DNA of 47,883 nucleotides from an uncultured Lachnospiraceae bacterium (GCA_900317825.1 ONIH01000022.1:1-47883), one strand, 5' to 3'. Shown: positions 34,535-42,810, numbered from the stretch's first letter. The notes: generated by a model from the letters alone, not told the origin. Made by a program: numbers and translations.

Positions 34535-34557
34535 CTTTGCATTGCAGACTAAAAGTC

Positions 34558-34908
34558 TCAGATAGACTCCTTAACCTTTGCGCTCTTACCAACGCGGTTA
34601 CGAAGATAGTTAAGCTTGGCTCTGCGAACCTTACCTTTTCTAACCACATCAACAGCTACTACATTAGGGCTGTGAAGTGGGAATGTCTTCTCAACGCCTA
34701 CACCGCTTGATATCTTTCTGACAGTGAAGGTCTCACGGTTTGAACCGCCCTGCTTCTTTAAGACAACTCCTTCGAAAACCTGGATACGCTCACGGTTTCC
34801 CTCTTTGATCTTGTTCGATACACGGACTGTGTCTCCTGTATTGAACTCTGGAACTGTCTCTTTCTTCTGTCCTTCTTCGATCTGTGCAATGATCTCTTTT
34901 GCGTTCAT
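34558..34908 (-). CDS. rplS: 50S ribosomal protein L19
   Basis: 116 residues, standard length, with the [29 protein letters not shown] and [14 protein letters not shown] segments of L19. It sits at the 30S-50S interface. Strong RBS AGGAGG precedes the ATG after a 141-base leader. Confidence 0.98.
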   Translation of the reverse strand: MNAKEIIAQIEEGQKKETVPEFNTGDTVRVSNKIKEGNRERIQVFEGVVLKKQGGSNRETFTVRKISSGVGVEKTFPLHSPNVVAVDVVRKGKVRRAKLNYLRNRVGKSAKVKESI

Positions 34909-35049
34909 CTGAATTCCTCCTGCTGACAGACTCGTGAACTAAGGTCTGCCCCAAGTGTGACGTTCATAGGGATTGGTTGTACCTTAAAAAAATGCCTGCC
35001 TACTCTTCTTCGGCTTGCGTCCCCAGCGGACCGTCCTGTTTAAAAGCAA
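34909..35049 (-). promoter_or_regulatory. rplS 5' leader, candidate L19 autoregulatory element
   Basis: 141 non-coding bases between trmD and rplS, long for this operon. By eye the RNA can form several helices: a GTCC/GGAC stem near 35019-35036, a TAAGGT/ACCTTA long-range pair around 34984 and 34941, and a CAGAC/GTCTG stem near 34948-34927. A seven-T run (34984-34990) follows an imperfect GCC/GGC hairpin, suggesting possible attenuation. L19 leaders are known in Firmicutes; I cannot confirm a match to the model. Confidence 0.4.
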
Positions 35050-35814
35050 CTATGACATATTATCATAAATTTCTTCCCTTTTCAAGAATTTTTTCTTAAG
35101 TCTGTTCGATAATGAGCTGCGGAGTCCCGGAAGCGCCTTCTGAAAAAGGTCCGGGCGAAGCGAACGTGTCCGCTCAATGCTCTTTTCAAGTCTCCATTCA
35201 TCGACAAGCCTGTGATTTCCTGACATCAGGATCTCAGGAACCTGCTTCCCGTTCCACTCTTCAGGTCTCGTGTACTGCGGATATTCGAGCAGATCATTTT
35301 CGAAGCTCTCTGTCTCAGCAGACTCGTCGTTCCCGAGCACTCCAGGGATGAGCCTTGAAACACAGTCTACTACTATGCAGGCTGCAAGCTCTCCTCCCGT
35401 CAGGACAAAATCGCCGATTGAGATATAGTCAGTCACTATCTCGTCCAGGACTCTCTGATCTATTCCCTCATAGTGTCCACAGAGAAGGATCATATCCTGA
35501 TTTAAGGAAAGCTCCTTTGCGATACCCTGGCTGAAGGTCCTGCCCTTAGGCGACATGGCAATGACCGGACAGTCATGGCCTATCTCATAGTGGATATGCT
35601 GATAGCAGTCGTATACCGGCTGCGCAGCCATTACCATCCCGGCTCCTCCGCCAAATGGATAGTCGTCCACCCGCTTGTGCTTATCCTTTGAAAAATCCCT
35701 GATATTTACGCAGTGAAGCTCGAGTCTTCCGTCATCCATGGCTCTTCCCGTGATACTGGTATGGAGAGTATTCTCGACCATCTCCGGAAAGAGCGTCATC
35801 ACATAGACCCGCAT
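35050..35814 (-). CDS. trmD: tRNA (guanine-N1)-methyltransferase TrmD
   Basis: 254 residues. SPOUT-family enzyme that methylates G37 of tRNAs, preventing frameshifts. N-terminal MTLFPEM, the AdoMet knot LLCGHYEGIDQRV (about 112) and SIGDFVLTGGELA are typical. Immediately downstream of rimM (shared base 35814). Confidence 0.97.
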   Translation of the reverse strand: MRVYVMTLFPEMVENTLHTSITGRAMDDGRLELHCVNIRDFSKDKHKRVDDYPFGGGAGMVMAAQPVYDCYQHIHYEIGHDCPVIAMSPKGRTFSQGIAKELSLNQDMILLCGHYEGIDQRVLDEIVTDYISIGDFVLTGGELAACIVVDCVSRLIPGVLGNDESAETESFENDLLEYPQYTRPEEWNGKQVPEILMSGNHRLVDEWRLEKSIERTRSLRPDLFQKALPGLRSSLSNRLKKKFLKREEIYDNMS

Positions 35815-36329
35815 CAGAGATCCTCCAGTCCGGGCAGCAGGTGAACTGTCATCTCACCGCCGTCAGGATCTATGGACAGGATGCAGTCGTGTATCGCCGG
35901 TATCAGAAGAGTTTTTCCGTCAGGCTTTTTTACCTCATATACATCATTTGCCGCAGTGGTCATCACATCGGATACCTCGCCCAAGACTCTTCCGGTGTCA
36001 TCCTTTACAGAAAGGCCTATTATGTCTCCGACATAGAATTCATTCTCAGAGAGCTCTATGCCTTCACTCCGCGGGATCCTGATCTCAGCATTCCTCAAGG
36101 CATAGGCAGCATCCATATCAGTGAACTCTTCAAACCCCAGTATCACCTGCTTTTTGAAAAATTTGACTGAATTTATAGTCGCCTGCCTCTCTTTTCCGTT
36201 CTGGAAAAGCGTCACGGATTTAAGCCTTTTAAATCTGTCCGGTTCATCTGTAGTCGGATAGACCTTTACCTCACCGTGAACTCCGTGAGTCGAGGTGATG
36301 ACACCGACCTTCAAATAATCTCTGTCCAT
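35814..36329 (-). CDS. rimM: 16S rRNA-processing protein RimM
   Basis: 171 residues from the ATG at 36329. Helps assemble the 30S head. RimM N-terminal beta-barrel (YLKVGVITSTHGVHGEVKV) and C-terminal PRC barrel (VGDIIGLSV). An alternative ATG ten codons upstream lies inside a hairpin; the shorter form matches family N-termini and has AGGGAAA upstream. Confidence 0.93.
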   Translation of the reverse strand: MDRDYLKVGVITSTHGVHGEVKVYPTTDEPDRFKRLKSVTLFQNGKERQATINSVKFFKKQVILGFEEFTDMDAAYALRNAEIRIPRSEGIELSENEFYVGDIIGLSVKDDTGRVLGEVSDVMTTAANDVYEVKKPDGKTLLIPAIHDCILSIDPDGGEMTVHLLPGLEDL

Positions 36330-36340
36330 TCGTTTCCCTG

Positions 36341-36372
36341 CTAAAACAGGCGAAGCCATCTGACTCCGCCTG
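36341..36372 (-). terminator. Hairpin with short U-tract between khpA and rimM
   Basis: An 11-bp stem (36347-36357 with 36362-36372, 4-base loop, two wobbles) is followed on the minus strand by TTTTAG. It begins a few bases after the khpA stop and could be a partial terminator tuning expression of rimM-trmD-rplS. Confidence 0.5.
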
Positions 36373-36378
36373 TCTACA

Positions 36379-36612
36379 TCATTTGTCTTCGATATCCACG
36401 TACACTTTTTTGTCGGTGTTTACCGCAGCAGCCTTTACGACGGTGCGGATAGCTTTGGCTATACGTCCCTGCTTGCCGATGACCTTTCCCATATCAGAAG
36501 GATCTACGGAAAGCACAAGCCTTATAGCCCTGTCATCCTCTGATTCAGTCACTACGACTCCCTCAGGATGGTCCACCAGAGCACGTGCGATCACTTCTAC
36601 TAATTCTTTCAT
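36379..36612 (-). CDS. khpA: KH-domain RNA-binding protein KhpA
   Basis: 77 residues, single KH domain with the GxxG loop GKQG in KVIGKQGRIAKAIRTVV. Forms a partner complex with KhpB in Firmicutes that binds RNAs and affects cell division. Conserved position between rpsP and rimM. Confidence 0.95.
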   Translation of the reverse strand: MKELVEVIARALVDHPEGVVVTESEDDRAIRLVLSVDPSDMGKVIGKQGRIAKAIRTVVKAAAVNTDKKVYVDIEDK

Positions 36613-36650
36613 AATGATCTACCCGTTTCCCTATAAGGGTGTGAGAATTA

Positions 36651-36893
36651 TTATTTCTCGATTCCGGCGTTCTTTAAGAGACGCTCAACAGTAGCTGTAG
36701 GAACGGCACCGTTCTTTAACCACTTCTTAGCAAGGTCAGCATCGATATTTACAGCTGCCGGCTCCTGGTTAGGATCATAAGTTCCGATCTGCTCGATGAA
36801 ACGTCCGTCTCTAGGTGATGATGATTCTGCAGCGATAATTCTGTAGAAAGGTGTCTTCTTCTTACCGATTCTTGTGAGTCTTAACTTTACCAT
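36651..36893 (-). CDS. rpsP: 30S ribosomal protein S16
   Basis: 80 residues with the family start [19 protein letters not shown] and the segment [10 protein letters not shown]. Binds 16S rRNA early in assembly. Conserved order ffh-rpsP-khpA-rimM. Confidence 0.98.
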   Translation of the reverse strand: MVKLRLTRIGKKKTPFYRIIAAESSSPRDGRFIEQIGTYDPNQEPAAVNIDADLAKKWLKNGAVPTATVERLLKNAGIEK

Positions 36894-36932
36894 TTTGTCC
36901 TCCGTATTGTGTAAAAAATATATGAAAAAGCC

Positions 36933-38291
36933 TTAGATCTTAAAAGGCAGTTTTCCTAATCCTCCATGCCGTCTGCCCTTGAGCATTCCCGGCATTTTCT
37001 TCATCAGCTTCGCAGATTCATTGAACTGCTTTATGAAGCGGTTCACCTCTGCTATATCCATTCCTGCGCCCTTTGCTATCCTCTGCTTCCTCGATACTGA
37101 TAAGAGCTTCGGATCAGAGCGTTCTTCAGGCGTCATCGACATGATAATGGCTTCAGTCCTGGCCAGCTTCTTCTCGTCTATCTGTCCTTTCAGCTCATCC
37201 ATCTGTCCTGCTGAAAGTCCCATTCCCGGAAGCATTCCGAGGATGCTGCCAATGCCGCCCATTTTTTTCATCTGGGACATCGAAGTCAGATAGTCGTTAA
37301 AATCGAAGCCTTTCTTAAAAACCTTCTGATTCAGCTTCCTGGCTTCTTCCTGGTCGAATGAATCCTGGGCCTTTTCGATAAGCGAGAGCATGTCTCCCAT
37401 TCCCAGGATCCTGCTCGCCATTCTGTCAGGGTGGAAAGGCTCGAGGTCTGAAAGCTTCTCTCCCATACCCACGTACAGGATAGGCTTTCCGGTAACAGCC
37501 CTGATAGACAATGCTGCACCGCCTCTCGTATCGCCGTCTAGCTTCGTCAGGATGACTCCGTCTATGCCTATCCGGTCATTAAAGGTAGATGCGACATTCA
37601 CTGCATCCTGGCCTGTCATAGCATCGACTACGAGGATGGTCTGATGGACATCGACCGTAGCCTTTATCTGCTCGAGCTCAGCCATCATGTCATCGTCTAC
37701 ATGGAGACGACCGGCGGTATCTAAGATAACTACGTTCTGGTTATTCGACTGGGCGTGAGAGATCGCGGCCTTTGCTATATCGACCGGTGAATTATCGGTT
37801 CCCATCGAAAATACCGGAACTTCCTGCTTCTGCCCGTTTACCTTCAACTGGTCTACGGCTGCAGGTCTGTACACATCACAGGCCACCAGAAGCGGGCGTT
37901 TGCCTTTAAGCTTCATCTTGCCAGCCAGCTTTGCGGCAGTCGTCGTCTTACCTGCACCCTGGAGACCGCACATCATGATGACTGTGATCGCCTGTCCCGG
38001 CTGATACTGTATCTCAGTGATCTCTGAACCCATCAGAGCCGTAAGCTCTTCGTTTACTATCTTGATGACTGTCTGAGCGGGATTTAATCCGCCTAGTACG
38101 TCACTTCCGACGCAGCGCTCTGTAATGCGGTTCGTGAAGTCCTTTACGACCCTGAAGTTTACATCCGCTTCAAGGAGAGCCATCTTCACTTCCTTAAGAG
38201 CTGCCTTTACGTCCTTTTCGGTAAGCCTGCCTTTGCTCCTGAGTCCTTTGAAAACGTTCTGCAGTTTTTCTGTCAGACTGTCAAATGCCAT
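36933..38291 (-). CDS. ffh: Signal recognition particle protein Ffh
   Basis: 452 residues. N domain, G domain with GLQGAGKTTTAAKLA (about 108-122) and DTAGR, TKLDGD, then an M domain (about 300-435) that binds signal sequences and SRP RNA. Targets membrane proteins co-translationally. It follows ylxM by 7 bases, the typical arrangement. The M-domain C-terminus is short. Confidence 0.97.
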   Translation of the reverse strand: MAFDSLTEKLQNVFKGLRSKGRLTEKDVKAALKEVKMALLEADVNFRVVKDFTNRITERCVGSDVLGGLNPAQTVIKIVNEELTALMGSEITEIQYQPGQAITVIMMCGLQGAGKTTTAAKLAGKMKLKGKRPLLVACDVYRPAAVDQLKVNGQKQEVPVFSMGTDNSPVDIAKAAISHAQSNNQNVVILDTAGRLHVDDDMMAELEQIKATVDVHQTILVVDAMTGQDAVNVASTFNDRIGIDGVILTKLDGDTRGGAALSIRAVTGKPILYVGMGEKLSDLEPFHPDRMASRILGMGDMLSLIEKAQDSFDQEEARKLNQKVFKKGFDFNDYLTSMSQMKKMGGIGSILGMLPGMGLSAGQMDELKGQIDEKKLARTEAIIMSMTPEERSDPKLLSVSRKQRIAKGAGMDIAEVNRFIKQFNESAKLMKKMPGMLKGRRHGGLGKLPFKI

Positions 38292-38298
38292 ATATCTC

Positions 38299-38613
38299 CT
38301 ATAACTGCCTTATGATCTCTTCTGCCTTGCTGTGGCAGACATCTATGTCATCACTTGCGGCGATTTCTTTCGCCAGTGACTGAATCCTCTGGTACTCCGA
38401 TAAAAGTCCCAGCTTCTCTTCGTAACCTCTGAGCAGCTTAGTGACTCTGTGGATCATCTCACTGATCCCCTGTCTCGACATCGAGAACTCATCAGCCATC
38501 TCCGAGAGGGATAAATCCTCAAACGCATAGTCCCTATAAATCTGCTGCTGCTTTTCTGTAAGAAGCTCTCCATAGAAATCAAAGAGCAGTCCGTCATGTA
38601 CCTTTTCTTCCAT
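38299..38613 (-). CDS. ylxM: YlxM-family SRP-associated helix-turn-helix protein
   Basis: 104 residues from the ATG at 38613. Sigma-70 region-4-like helix-turn-helix (LSLSEMADEFSMSRQGISEMI, split here as residues about 37-57). The N-terminus matches the family (L-F-DFYGELLTEKQ). YlxM/UPF0122 proteins are linked to the SRP by conserved position before ffh. A longer in-frame ORF would start upstream of the promoter and is rejected. No Shine-Dalgarno sequence fits; see the promoter. Confidence 0.93.
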   Translation of the reverse strand: MEEKVHDGLLFDFYGELLTEKQQQIYRDYAFEDLSLSEMADEFSMSRQGISEMIHRVTKLLRGYEEKLGLLSEYQRIQSLAKEIAASDDIDVCHSKAEEIIRQL

Positions 38614-38623
38614 AACTTGTAAT

Positions 38624-38652
38624 AATATACTACCTTTATTGGCCTCTGTCAA
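38624..38652 (-). promoter_or_regulatory. Consensus promoter of the ylxM-ffh-rplS operon
   Basis: A perfect -35 TTGACA (38647-38652) and -10 TATATT (38624-38629), 17-base spacer. Only 10 bases separate the -10 from the ylxM ATG, so transcription should start about 2-5 bases before, or at, the start codon. Confidence 0.8.
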
Positions 38653-38668
38653 GTATTTTTCTTGACAG
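38646..38668. repeat. Perfect 8-bp inverted repeat between divergent promoters
   Basis: CTGTCAAG (38646-38653) and CTTGACAG (38661-38668) around a 7-base A/T spacer. The left arm overlaps the -35 of ylxM and the right arm lies 11 bases upstream of the -35 of the plus-strand gene. It could be an operator for both directions, or a chance consequence of two TTGACA-like sequences facing each other. Confidence 0.6.
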
Positions 38669-38678
38669 CAAAAAATCA

Positions 38679-38707
38679 TTGAGTCCTTCCACCATATATG
38701 GTAAAAT
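38679..38707 (+). promoter_or_regulatory. Promoter of the J-domain protein gene
   Basis: -35 TTGAGT (38679-38684) and -10 TAAAAT (38702-38707), 17-base spacer, on the plus strand, about 60 bases before the ATG at 38770. Confidence 0.6.
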
Positions 38708-38769
38708 AAACTCCGTTTAGCGGAAGGTATTGTGATTTGCAGACAGGGTTCAGGGGTGTCAGCTCATAA

Positions 38770-40746
38770 ATGGCAGACTTTAAGCATCTCATCAGATCAT
38801 CGGAAAGTAAATATTCTAATCTGTATTTTTTACAGGATGATCCCGACACCAGCAGAAAATTGGCCGGTGTTTTTGATGTGCCGGAAAACGAGACCCCGCT
38901 TGTATGCACGACAGAAAGCACTTCCGCCCTTTCCCTTTCATTTGAAAAAAATGTGCTGATCACCGAATCCACGATCTGCATAAAAGATAAAAAAGAACAC
39001 GTATCACACATCCCGATCCAGAAGCTCTATTCTGTTTTCATATCATATGACAGCACCAGGAAAAATGTCTTTTTCATCACCTCTTCCGGCAGGATAGCTC
39101 TCTACTCTCCTCGCCTTACCTTTACTGACAGGACGGGCTATGAGCTCTACGACCTGCTTTCGTTCCTTCAGACTTCCCTTATAAACGAGGCTCCATGGAT
39201 GAAGGAAAGCTACTATCACACTCTCGATGCCATAGCTTCTTCTGTAAAGTCATTTTTTAAAAAGGAATCCTATCTGTCGGAAGAAAACCGCACTCTGCTG
39301 GAAGGCATTCTCCATGCAGACCCGAATAATCTGATAGCCGACTCTGTGCTTCAGGAGGACAGGTACAGAAGCTTCGAGCCTTTTGCAGAAAAGAGCAGCC
39401 GCGAGGAAGAGTTCTTTTCCAACTACCTGGACCTCATCGCATCAGACTATTCGATAAAGCTCTATCACGTGATGATAAAAGCTTACAGCCGGCTCATCGT
39501 AAAAGATACCCTCCCGCTGAAGGAGGCCTATCTGCTCTGTGCTTTAGGCTACAGGATGAACGACGATAAGACATATCTGCTCTACGACAGGATCCAGACC
39601 TACCTGACAGCATCTCAGAAGCAGTTTCTTCTCTTCATGTCAGCCAAGGCATCCCGTGAGAAAATGGATCAGTGCATGTCGGAAATCCTCAAAGGTCAGA
39701 TCCCGTTCGATGCCAGGTGTGACTATACAGATGATATGGGATTTGACTGCCTGCACTATTGCATAATCCTCGAAGAAAAGGAAACTGTCTCTGCACTTCT
39801 CGAAGCAAAAAACTGGGGCGAAGGCGTCCCGGAGAGAACTGTAGGTCTGGCAAACAGTTTCTACAACTACTTCTTCCTGGCAGTATGGCACTTCAATGAT
39901 ACGCTGTTCCTGAAAGAAGTCTTCCTGCATACCAGACCAGAGGCTTACGACAGTCTCAAGACCCTTCGCCGTATCCGTTCACTGATGGAGATAGCTTCAT
40001 CCCGGATCAGTCTCGTAAAAAGCCGTCTCGGAAGCATCCTGGAGAAAAAGCAGAATGCCCTGCGCTCAGGAAATCCCTTTGTCTATTCTGACCTGGAGCT
40101 GGCATCAGCTTCCCTCTTAGAAGAAAAAAGTGATATCGAACTCGAGATCGAATACTTAAAAAAATGGAAAGAAACAACCGATAATGAACTGGATCTGCTC
40201 TTTGAAAAGGCTCTTGCCAACACCCGCGAGATGATAAGTGTCTTAGGCTCTACTCCTCATCCTCTCGTATCCTACCTGATGCGGATCTTAAGGACTCCTG
40301 ATGACTTCATTTCATTTCATGCACAGACGCCGGATTCATACAGCCTGATAAAGTACAGAGGACTTACCTTCATAGGGCTTGCCGACGAATCTTTAAAAAG
40401 TGAGCTCTACTCCACTATCCTGGAAAATGAAAAGAAAGACAGGGGCCGCTTCTTCGATACTCAGACTTCTGATATCAGAAATCCATGGAAAGACTCACAG
40501 AAAAAGCATGAGGAGAAGAAAGAGGATCACAGCAGTTCCAAGGAAAAGTCATATGATAATGAAAAAACAGCTTCAAAGACCAGATGGTTCTCTGAAGCTG
40601 CCCTGCACGATGGCAATGTCTTAAAGAAAGAATACCATCTGCTGATAAAACGCTATCATCCTGATGAAACAGGCGATGATTCCGGACTTGAGATTCTGAA
40701 AGAGATCATAGAGGAAAAAGACATGATCCTAAGAGATTCTCTTTAA
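38770..40746 (+). CDS. Large cytoplasmic protein with C-terminal J-domain, otherwise unrecognised
   Basis: 658 residues and the only plus-strand gene. N-terminal 130 residues are beta-rich, with an alternating pattern like a PH-type domain (VLITESTICIKDKK, VFFITSSGRIALYSP). The middle is helical, with an ankyrin-like DDMGFDCLHYCIILEEKE segment near residue 320 and a coiled coil (about 410-480). A charged linker (about 575-605) leads to a truncated DnaJ J-domain with the Hsp70-activating HPD (630-632) in IKRYHPDETGDD, ending at the terminus. No signal peptide or membrane helix. GGGG lies about 13 bases before the ATG, a weak RBS. Its 3' end overlaps recX by 18 bases. Probably a co-chaperone that recruits DnaK to an unknown client. 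Confidence 0.8.
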   Translation: MADFKHLIRSSESKYSNLYFLQDDPDTSRKLAGVFDVPENETPLVCTTESTSALSLSFEKNVLITESTICIKDKKEHVSHIPIQKLYSVFISYDSTRKNVFFITSSGRIALYSPRLTFTDRTGYELYDLLSFLQTSLINEAPWMKESYYHTLDAIASSVKSFFKKESYLSEENRTLLEGILHADPNNLIADSVLQEDRYRSFEPFAEKSSREEEFFSNYLDLIASDYSIKLYHVMIKAYSRLIVKDTLPLKEAYLLCALGYRMNDDKTYLLYDRIQTYLTASQKQFLLFMSAKASREKMDQCMSEILKGQIPFDARCDYTDDMGFDCLHYCIILEEKETVSALLEAKNWGEGVPERTVGLANSFYNYFFLAVWHFNDTLFLKEVFLHTRPEAYDSLKTLRRIRSLMEIASSRISLVKSRLGSILEKKQNALRSGNPFVYSDLELASASLLEEKSDIELEIEYLKKWKETTDNELDLLFEKALANTREMISVLGSTPHPLVSYLMRILRTPDDFISFHAQTPDSYSLIKYRGLTFIGLADESLKSELYSTILENEKKDRGRFFDTQTSDIRNPWKDSQKKHEEKKEDHSSSKEKSYDNEKTASKTRWFSEAALHDGNVLKKEYHLLIKRYHPDETGDDSGLEILKEIIEEKDMILRDSL

Positions 40747-41340
40747 AGCCTCTCTGACCTTATCATAGGGAAAGCCTCTCCCTAGAAGGAATCTCGTCAT
40801 CCTGGCCTTTTCCTTCTGATCGGACTGCCCCGGGTCATAATGCTTTTTTTCTAAGAGCTCACGGATCTTCTGGTCATCGCTAGTAAGGGATGCCTCTTCG
40901 AGGCATTCATCTATCAGATCTCTGTCTATTCCCTTTCGCATCAGGTCTTCCCTGAGGCGCCTTAAGCTCTTCTTTTCCTGATGAAAGTATATGTAGTTCG
41001 CTGCATATCGCCTGTCGTCTACATATCCGTAAGAAGCTGCATAGTCTATAGCCTGCTCTGCTATATCAGCAGGATAGCCTCCTGAAGTAAGCTTCTCTCT
41101 CAGGTCTGCTCTGGTGCGGTCCTGCTTTTCTAACAGATGAAGACAGCGCTTCTTCGCACGCGGCATCAGAATAGAAGTCCTGATCTGCTCCCAGGTCTCT
41201 TCGCTCAGGAAGCCTCCCGGAGTAAGCTCCGGGATCTTCCTGACTTCTCCTGCATACAGGATAAACGATTCTCTCGTATCGAGAGTTATCCGCTTTCTCT
41301 TCTTCGATGCAGGCAGACTCTCAATGCTTACTATCTGCAT
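40729..41340 (-). CDS. recX: Regulatory protein RecX
   Basis: 203 residues, three-helix tandem repeats; conserved GYVDDRRYAANYI segment around residue 85. RecX binds and modulates RecA filaments. The gene follows recA by 3 bases and converges with the J-domain gene, the two stop codons lying inside each other's coding sequence (18-base overlap). Confidence 0.92.
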   Translation of the reverse strand: MQIVSIESLPASKKRKRITLDTRESFILYAGEVRKIPELTPGGFLSEETWEQIRTSILMPRAKKRCLHLLEKQDRTRADLREKLTSGGYPADIAEQAIDYAASYGYVDDRRYAANYIYFHQEKKSLRRLREDLMRKGIDRDLIDECLEEASLTSDDQKIRELLEKKHYDPGQSDQKEKARMTRFLLGRGFPYDKVREALKRIS

Positions 41341-41343
41341 CGG

Positions 41344-42423
41344 TTATTCTGCCGGAGCAGCCTCTTCTACATTCACATCTGATGAGCTTTCCTTTTTAGA
41401 CTTATCATCAGTCTCGTCACTGTCAAGTCCGTAATGCTGTCTGATAAGTTCTGTGACATTCTCCATCACATCCGGATGCTCGGCCAGATAAGCCTTGGCG
41501 TTCTCACGTCCCTGACCTATCTTATCGCCCTGGTAAGCGTACCAGGCGCCTGACTTCTGGATGATATCCAGGTTCGCAGCGAGATCAAGGACGTCGCCCT
41601 CCTTTGATATGCCCTTTCCGAACATGATATCAAACTCTGCCTCCTTAAACGGAGGTGCGACCTTGTTCTTTACGACTTTTATCCTGGTACGGTTTCCGAT
41701 GACTTCGCCCTGCTGCTTTATGGACTCTATGCGGCGGACATCCAGTCTGACAGAAGCGTAGAACTTCAGTGCCCTACCGCCTGTGGTAGTCTCAGGATTT
41801 CCGAACATGACTCCGATCTTCTCACGGAGCTGGTTAATGAATATGACTATGCAGTTACTTCTGCTGATAGCCGAAGTGAGCTTTCTCAGAGCCTGTGACA
41901 TAAGTCTCGCCTGAAGGCCCACGTGAGAATCACCCATGTCTCCTTCTATCTCGGCCTTCGGTACAAGGGCAGCTACAGAGTCGACTACTATGATATCTAC
42001 AGCTCCGCTCCGTACCATGGTCTCCGTGATCTCAAGAGCCTGCTCTCCGCTGTCCGGCTGCGATATGTAGAGATTATCGATGTCTACACCGATGTTCCTC
42101 GCATAGACCGGGTCAAGTGCATGCTCTGCATCGATGAAGCCTGCGATCCCGCCTCTCTTCTGTGTCTCTGCCACACAGTGAAGTGCTACCGTAGTCTTAC
42201 CTGAAGACTCAGGTCCGTATATCTCTATGATCCTTCCCTTCGGAAGACCGCCCTGTCCTAAAGCTATATCAAGGCTTATCGAACCTGTAGGTATGGTCTC
42301 CACCTTCATCTGGTTCGAATTATCCCCGAGTCTCATGATCGAGCCTCTGCCGTACTGCTTCTCTATCTGCGAAATAGCTGCGTCTAATGCCTTAAGCTTA
42401 TCCTCTTTCACGTCCTTTGCCAT
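41344..42423 (-). CDS. recA: Recombinase RecA
   Basis: 359 residues. Strand-exchange ATPase and SOS co-protease. Walker [14 protein letters not shown] (about 65), [20 protein letters not shown] (loop 2, about 193-212). Start at ATG 42423 with GGAG 8 bases upstream; an in-frame TTG five codons earlier overlaps the RBS. The C-terminal tail is acidic ([13 protein letters not shown]), as usual. Confidence 0.98.
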   Translation of the reverse strand: MAKDVKEDKLKALDAAISQIEKQYGRGSIMRLGDNSNQMKVETIPTGSISLDIALGQGGLPKGRIIEIYGPESSGKTTVALHCVAETQKRGGIAGFIDAEHALDPVYARNIGVDIDNLYISQPDSGEQALEITETMVRSGAVDIIVVDSVAALVPKAEIEGDMGDSHVGLQARLMSQALRKLTSAISRSNCIVIFINQLREKIGVMFGNPETTTGGRALKFYASVRLDVRRIESIKQQGEVIGNRTRIKVVKNKVAPPFKEAEFDIMFGKGISKEGDVLDLAANLDIIQKSGAWYAYQGDKIGQGRENAKAYLAEHPDVMENVTELIRQHYGLDSDETDDKSKKESSSDVNVEEAAPAE

Positions 42424-42460
42424 CTGTCTCTTCTCCAATCGAAAAAATGTTTGTCTATGC

Positions 42461-42494
42461 GTTCAATAATAGAACATACTATCTGTTTTGTCAA
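42461..42494 (-). promoter_or_regulatory. recA promoter with GTTC-N7-GAAC inverted repeat over the -10
   Basis: -35 TTGACA (42489-42494) and -10 TATTAT (42466-42471), 17-base spacer, overlapping the end of the preceding gene. An inverted repeat GTTC (42461-42464) / GAAC (42472-42475) embraces the -10. The usual Gram-positive LexA box has the opposite arm order (GAAC-N4-GTTC), so this may be a variant LexA site or chance. Confidence 0.65.
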
Positions 42495-42724
42495 GACTTT
42501 TTCTCTGCACGGTCATTCAGGATATTTCTCAGAATTTCGGTCTCTTCTTCAGAAAGAGCCACTCCTTTGCCTTTTCTGCCGTGTCCCGGCGACCAGTCCC
42601 TGACATCCAGCTTTGGACTGTTTTTATTCCAGGATACCATGTTCACTTCTTTTGTCCAGCCGCTCTTCTCGTTTGTAGAAAGTACAGCTATAGGTTCCGT
42701 GATCTCGCAAGTGATCTCTGCCAT
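42491..42724 (-). CDS. PC4/YdbC-family single-stranded-DNA-binding protein
   Basis: 77 residues. Matches the bacterial YdbC/PC4-like family (VLSTNEKSGWTKEVNMVSWN, KLDVRDWSPGH, GKGVALSEEE). Such proteins bind single-stranded DNA/RNA as dimers. It lies directly upstream of recA, whose -35 overlaps its stop codon, so transcription may read through. RBS GGGAG lies 9 bases before the ATG. Size and motifs fit the family well. Confidence 0.85.
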   Translation of the reverse strand: MAEITCEITEPIAVLSTNEKSGWTKEVNMVSWNKNSPKLDVRDWSPGHGRKGKGVALSEEETEILRNILNDRAEKKS

Positions 42725-42754
42725 AAATGATTTCTCCCTTCATAGATCTGGCAA

Positions 42755-42768
42755 GCCTCCCCTGAGGC
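42755..42768 (-). other. Small G/C hairpin in the ydbC-like leader
   Basis: A 5-bp stem GCCTC/GAGGC with 4-base loop, between the probable promoter and RBS of the PC4-like gene. No U-tract. Possible leader element, low weight. Confidence 0.3.
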
Positions 42769-42810
42769 AGTTGATAAGAAATGCTCCCCTTTTTGTGTCT
42801 GCATATCTGA

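Noticed and set aside
38732-38959. Plus-strand 75-codon frame overlapping the start of the J-domain gene
   Set aside because: No family match, and the 658-residue frame explains the region with a recognisable domain.
38676-39011. Minus-strand 111-codon frame and the long ylxM N-terminal extension
   Set aside because: The former overlaps the plus-strand J-domain gene and its promoter; the latter would start upstream of the consensus promoter.
42457-42479. Canonical LexA box at recA
   Set aside because: The arms are in the reverse order (GTTC then GAAC) with seven bases between, unlike the usual GAAC-N4-GTTC, so reported only as a candidate variant.
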